DNA of 17,323 nt, from contig JAWOJF010000271.1 of NCBI GenBank assembly GCA_046481785.1, positions 1 to 17,323 of the forward strand, given 5' to 3'. The DNA is from JAWOJF01 sp046481785. GTDB lineage: Bacteria > Bacteroidota > Ignavibacteria > Ignavibacteriales > Ignavibacteriaceae. Position numbers and translations under genes: made by a program. Within the stretch, counting starts at the first letter, position 1. Every line of letters starts with the position of its first letter. Of the stretch, positions 14,231-17,323 are shown in pieces. Below the pieces are notes generated by a model, which was not told the origin of the DNA, did no database searches, and saw only the letters and a list, made by a program, of their open reading frames with translations.

Positions 14231-16244
14231 AAAAAAAATTGAGCAGCTGCGTGAAAAAATAAGAGAACACGATTATAAATATTATGTTCTGGCTGAACCC
14301 GCTATAAGCGATCAGGAATATGATGCTCTTATTAAAGAACTGGAGAAACTTGAGAGCGAAAACCCTGATTTTATAACCCCTGATTCCCCCACACAACGGG
14401 TTGGAAAAGATCTTACAAAAGATTTTAAACCGGTTGTACATAAAATACCTATGTTAAGCCTTGCCAATACTTATAATGAAGAAGAACTTTTTGATTTTGA
14501 CAGGCGCGTAAAAGAATCACTTCCATCCGGTGAAATAGTAGAGTATGTTGTTGAGCCCAAAATAGATGGTGCTTCAGCCAGTCTTAATTATGTAAGCGGC
14601 TTTTTGAAAACTGCCGCAACGCGTGGTGATGGTATGGTTGGAGAAGAAATAACAAATAATATTAAGACAATAAGAAGCGTACCGTTAAGAATTAAAAAAC
14701 CGAAGTCCATTCCTTACACTCTGGAGGATTTTGAGATACGCGGCGAAATATTTATGAAAGTAAATGATTTTGTAAAGCTTAATGAGGAGAGGGAAGAAGC
14801 TGGTGAAAAGCTATTTGCAAATCCGCGTAATTTTGCCGCAGGTACTGTTAAAATGCAGGATCCTCAGATAGTTGCTAAAAGAAAACTGAATGTTTTTGTT
14901 TATCATCTTATTAGTGTTGAAGAAGATTTTGAATCACATTATGAAAATTTAAAAATACTTAAGGCACTTGGTTTTAATGTTAACCCCGAAGTTACTCTTT
15001 GCAAAAATATTAATGAGGTTCTTGCTGCATGCAGAAAACTTGAGGAAAAAAGAAACAGGCTTGAATACGAGATAGACGGAGCAGTAGTTAAGGTAAACCT
15101 TATACGGCAGCAAAAAGTTTTAGGAGCAATAGCCAAAGCACCCCGGTGGGCGGTAGCATTTAAATTTAAGGCTAAACAGGCATATACAATTATCCGCAAT
15201 ATTACCTGGCAGGTAGGCAGGATAGGTACTATTACTCCTGTTGCCGGACTTGACCCTGTTCCGCTTGCGGGTTCAACTATAAGCCGGGCAACTCTCCATA
15301 ATTTTGATGAGATAACGAGGAAAGATATTCGTGTGGGGGATAAGGTTGTGATAGAAAAAGGAGGCGATGTTATTCCCAAAGTTGTATCTGTAGTATTAAA
15401 TGAAAGGCCTAAAAACAGTAAGCCTACCAAACCTCCCGAAAAATGCCCGGTATGCGGTTCTTCATTATTTAAACCCGAAAATGAAGTAGCTTTTTACTGC
15501 GAAAATACCGAATGCCCTGCGCAGGTTAAAGGCCGGATAGAACATTTTGCTGCCCGCGGTGCAATGGATATAGAAGGATTGGGTACCGCTCTTATTAATT
15601 TGTTTGTGGAAATGGGTTTTTTAAAAACTTATGCAGATATTTATGATCTGGCTGAACACAGAGAAAAATTAATACGGATTGAGAGACTTGGTGAAAAAAG
15701 TATTGATAATCTTCTGAAGGGAATAGAAGATAGTAAAAAACAACCCTTCTCAAAAGTTCTGTTTGCTCTTGGCATCAGGTATGTAGGTTCAGGTGCGGCA
15801 AAAAAGCTTTCAGATCATTTTAATTCGATTGATGATTTAATTAATGCTTCTGAAGAAGAGATAACGGGTGTACATGAAATAGGCCCCAGCATTAGTAAAA
15901 GTGTAATAAAGTTCTTTTCCGATAAACATAATCTTGAAATAATAATACGGCTGAAACAACACGGCCTGAATTTTAAAACTGTAAGAAAAGCAGTAAAAGA
16001 AAATTTTTTTACCGGAAAAACCTTTGTCCTTACAGGCACCCTTTCAAAGTTTTCGCGTGAAGAAGCCGGTGATAAAATTACTTTATATGGCGGGAAAGTT
16101 ACATCAAGCGTAAGTAAAAATACTGATTATGTACTGGCCGGTGAGAACGCAGGTTCAAAATTAACAAAAGCAGAAAATCTTGGTGTAGCAATTTTAAGCG
16201 AAGATGAATTCCTCCTGCATTTAAAAGAAGTTGACAAAACATGA
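14217..16244 (+). CDS. ligA: NAD-dependent DNA ligase LigA
   Basis: 675 residues, the standard length. In order: the Ia domain that grips NMN (REHDYKYYVLAEPAISDQEYD); the adenylation domain with the nucleotidyl-lysine in EPKIDGASASL (Lys115) and TRGDGMVGEE; the OB domain (WQVGRIGTITPVAGLDPV); the four-cysteine zinc finger (KCPVCGSSL, then YCENTECPAQ); helix-hairpin-helix repeats; and a C-terminal BRCT domain (FTGKTFVLTGTLSKFSREEA). It seals nicks during replication and repair using NAD. I chose ATG 14217 because it gives the usual N-terminus and has AGGGAC about 7 bases upstream; a longer reading from 14157 would add 20 residues unlike the family. It overlaps the RodZ-like gene by 14 bases and the next gene by 4 (ATGA), suggesting coupled translation. 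Confidence 0.97.
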   Translation: MKPIEKKIEQLREKIREHDYKYYVLAEPAISDQEYDALIKELEKLESENPDFITPDSPTQRVGKDLTKDFKPVVHKIPMLSLANTYNEEELFDFDRRVKESLPSGEIVEYVVEPKIDGASASLNYVSGFLKTAATRGDGMVGEEITNNIKTIRSVPLRIKKPKSIPYTLEDFEIRGEIFMKVNDFVKLNEEREEAGEKLFANPRNFAAGTVKMQDPQIVAKRKLNVFVYHLISVEEDFESHYENLKILKALGFNVNPEVTLCKNINEVLAACRKLEEKRNRLEYEIDGAVVKVNLIRQQKVLGAIAKAPRWAVAFKFKAKQAYTIIRNITWQVGRIGTITPVAGLDPVPLAGSTISRATLHNFDEITRKDIRVGDKVVIEKGGDVIPKVVSVVLNERPKNSKPTKPPEKCPVCGSSLFKPENEVAFYCENTECPAQVKGRIEHFAARGAMDIEGLGTALINLFVEMGFLKTYADIYDLAEHREKLIRIERLGEKSIDNLLKGIEDSKKQPFSKVLFALGIRYVGSGAAKKLSDHFNSIDDLINASEEEITGVHEIGPSISKSVIKFFSDKHNLEIIIRLKQHGLNFKTVRKAVKENFFTGKTFVLTGTLSKFSREEAGDKITLYGGKVTSSVSKNTDYVLAGENAGSKLTKAENLGVAILSEDEFLLHLKEVDKT

Positions 16245-16771
16245 TTGACCTATTAAAAGAAAAAGTAGCATTGTTTGTTGTAAACAGGCAGTTAAAACAT
16301 AATCCCCAGGCAGAGGTAAGTTTTACAAATTTCTTCTCATCTTCATTCAGCTTCTTTGTGCTGATGCCTGAAGATGAAAAGGATTTTATCCGGGCATTTG
16401 AAGTTTTGAACTTTCTTGAAGAGAGCAGGAAAAACATTCTTATATACACTTATGATTATAAGGTAAGTCTTCTGCCGATAAAATTCAGGCAGAAAGCTCT
16501 TGGGCATGGGGTTGCTGATGTCAGTAAGTGGAAACTGCCTTCAAAATCTTACCAGGGTAAATTAAACGGACTAAGGTTTGATGCCGCAATAGATCTTAAC
16601 AGGAAAGATAATCTTTATTGCAGTTTTTCTGCTAACCTGGTACAGGCTCGTATCAGGATAGGTTTTTCCAAGTCCGGTTCAGATAAATTTTATAATCTGC
16701 AGGTAGCAGATAATGAAGATAGTGCTGAATTATCTTATAAAAATTTGTTAAATTGCCTTAGTATGTTTTAA
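16241..16771 (+). CDS. Uncharacterised protein, possibly GT9/heptosyltransferase N-domain-like
   Basis: 176 residues, no signal peptide and no membrane helix. I do not recognise a named family with certainty. The pattern of a Rossmann-like half is visible: strand-like NILIYTYDYKVSLLP, then FDAAIDLNRKDNLYCSFSAN and ARIRIGFSKSGSDKFYNLQV. The FDxxIDLN...RIGF arrangement resembles the N-terminal domain of family 9 glycosyltransferases (LPS heptosyltransferases), but the C-terminal nucleotide-sugar-binding half is absent and the length is about half. It could therefore be a stand-alone relic domain with another job. It starts in the ATGA overlap with ligA, so it is probably translated from the same message. 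TGCCTTA/TAAGGCA (16754-16775) forms a hairpin across its stop codon. Confidence 0.6.
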   Translation: MIDLLKEKVALFVVNRQLKHNPQAEVSFTNFFSSSFSFFVLMPEDEKDFIRAFEVLNFLEESRKNILIYTYDYKVSLLPIKFRQKALGHGVADVSKWKLPSKSYQGKLNGLRFDAAIDLNRKDNLYCSFSANLVQARIRIGFSKSGSDKFYNLQVADNEDSAELSYKNLLNCLSMF

Positions 16772-16775
16772 GGCA
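16754..16775 (+). terminator. Weak hairpin across the stop of the unknown gene
   Basis: TGCCTTA (16754-16760) pairs perfectly with TAAGGCA (16769-16775) around an 8-base loop. Only a short TT follows, so it may slow or end transcription of the ligA run weakly, or be chance. Confidence 0.3.
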
Positions 16776-16823
16776 TTATCCAATTCTTTAATATTAAACT
16801 GTTATAACTGCTGATCATAATAC

Positions 16824-17171
16824 ATGAATTATGAAATTAAAAAAATAGACGATATTACGATCTTTAAACTCAATGAAAAAAGACTGGATACAAATATTTC
16901 CGGTTTGGTTAAGGGGGAATTTACTCTGCTGCTTAAAGTTGAAGGGGTTAATAAACTTATCATTGATTTAAGCGAAGTAGAAACATGCGATAGTTCCGGC
17001 CTAAGTGCAATTCTTGTGGCAAACAGGATTGTTAACTCTACCGGGGGCACTATGCGTCTTGCTGCTCCTTCCGAAAAAGTTTACTCACTTATAAAAATTA
17101 CCCAGCTTGACAGGGTACTGCCCGTTTGTGAATCTGTTGATGAAGCATTTGAGGAATTGAAGAAAGAGTAA
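16824..17171 (+). CDS. STAS-domain protein, anti-sigma factor antagonist type
   Basis: 115 residues covering one complete STAS domain. The strand IDLSEVETCDSSGLSAIL carries the DSSG motif (residues 56-59), whose first Ser (Ser57) is the site phosphorylated in SpoIIAA/RsbV proteins. The C-terminal LIKITQLDRVLPVCESVDEAFEEL is also typical. Unphosphorylated, such proteins bind an HPK/HATPase-type kinase and free its partner sigma factor or target. No kinase, phosphatase or alternative sigma partner lies beside it in the window; the ECF sigma at 4250 belongs to a different kind of circuit. It begins 52 bases after the preceding gene. A stem of AGAGTAAA with TTTACTCT (17165-17185) spans its stop codon. 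Confidence 0.9.
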   Translation: MNYEIKKIDDITIFKLNEKRLDTNISGLVKGEFTLLLKVEGVNKLIIDLSEVETCDSSGLSAILVANRIVNSTGGTMRLAAPSEKVYSLIKITQLDRVLPVCESVDEAFEELKKE

Positions 17172-17323
17172 ATATCTTTTACTCTCGTAATCTTATACTT
17201 ACTCGGATTTTGTGAAGGATTAAACCTGAAATCCGATTAAGATTAGGATTAGGATTAAGAAGTTATGTTTAAATGTAGTATAAATAAGCAAGGTTTAGAA
17301 AAAGAAAAGACATAATTAGTGGC
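17165..17323. repeat. Repeat-rich 3' intergenic stretch
   Basis: Three structures follow the STAS gene. AGAGTAAA/TTTACTCT (17165-17172 with 17178-17185) spans its stop. TAATCTTA and CGGATTT (17188-17195, 17204-17210) face AAATCCG and TAAGATTA (17229-17235, 17238-17245), forming a larger imperfect palindrome. Four head-to-tail copies of GATTAR lie at 17235-17258. No T-run terminator and no convincing gene is seen before the window ends; a 16-codon ORF at 17264 is probably chance. Confidence 0.55.

Noticed and set aside
14939..15430. Minus-strand 163-codon open frame opposite ligA
   Set aside because: Lies fully inside ligA in antisense, with biased Leu/Ser/Thr composition and no recognisable motif.
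17264..17314. Sixteen-codon ORF at the right edge
   Set aside because: Too short, no recognised family, and it lies in repeat-rich intergenic DNA.

Overview
The window is AT-rich bacterial chromosome, almost entirely coded on the + strand. It looks like a member of the Ignavibacteria/Chlorobi-Bacteroidota side of the tree. That is an inference from the AT-rich codon use, the many weak or absent Shine-Dalgarno sites, the TTG starts, the cysteine-free type-B L31, the RodZ-like/LigA pair and the dispersed intergenic palindromes. No rRNA, tRNA, CRISPR array or prophage was seen. Most of the window is housekeeping sequence; no clearly new defence or metabolic system is visible.

Layout. Bases 2-277 are the 3' end of a cyclophilin-type peptidyl-prolyl isomerase, closed by a good intrinsic terminator. 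Bases 503-1966 encode a sodium-dependent (NSS/SNF) amino-acid transporter whose TTG start abuts a GC-rich dispersed palindrome. Bases 2095-2800 hold a decayed REP-associated tyrosine transposase (RAYT, IS200-like) between inverted palindromic ends. Beyond it, a 40-residue membrane peptide (2912-3034) resembles the small MetS-type subunit that normally sits directly beside such transporters, so the element appears to have split a two-gene transporter operon. The peptide gene overlaps holA (DNA polymerase III delta), which is followed by a 24-bp inverted repeat.

Bases 4250-5428 are an ECF sigma factor and its probable membrane anti-sigma factor. They are followed by rpmE2 (type-B L31) with its own terminator. 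Bases 5978-11624 form a complete tripartite RND efflux system: periplasmic adaptor, 1032-residue HAE1-type pump and TolC-like outer membrane channel. Bases 11878-16771 are a tight housekeeping run: rsmB (16S rRNA m5C methyltransferase), a RodZ-like membrane HTH protein, ligA (NAD-dependent DNA ligase) and a 176-residue protein of unknown function. The last two junctions are overlaps. A lone STAS-domain anti-sigma-antagonist follows at 16824-17171, and the end is a repeat-rich intergenic stretch.

The points most worth a second look are the split transporter operon, the RAYT relic with intact catalytic residues but a frameshifted N-terminus, the several unrelated palindrome families in the first 4.2 kb, the transporter start next to a dispersed repeat, the 15-bp minisatellite coding the RodZ-like linker, and the unknown protein coupled to ligA.
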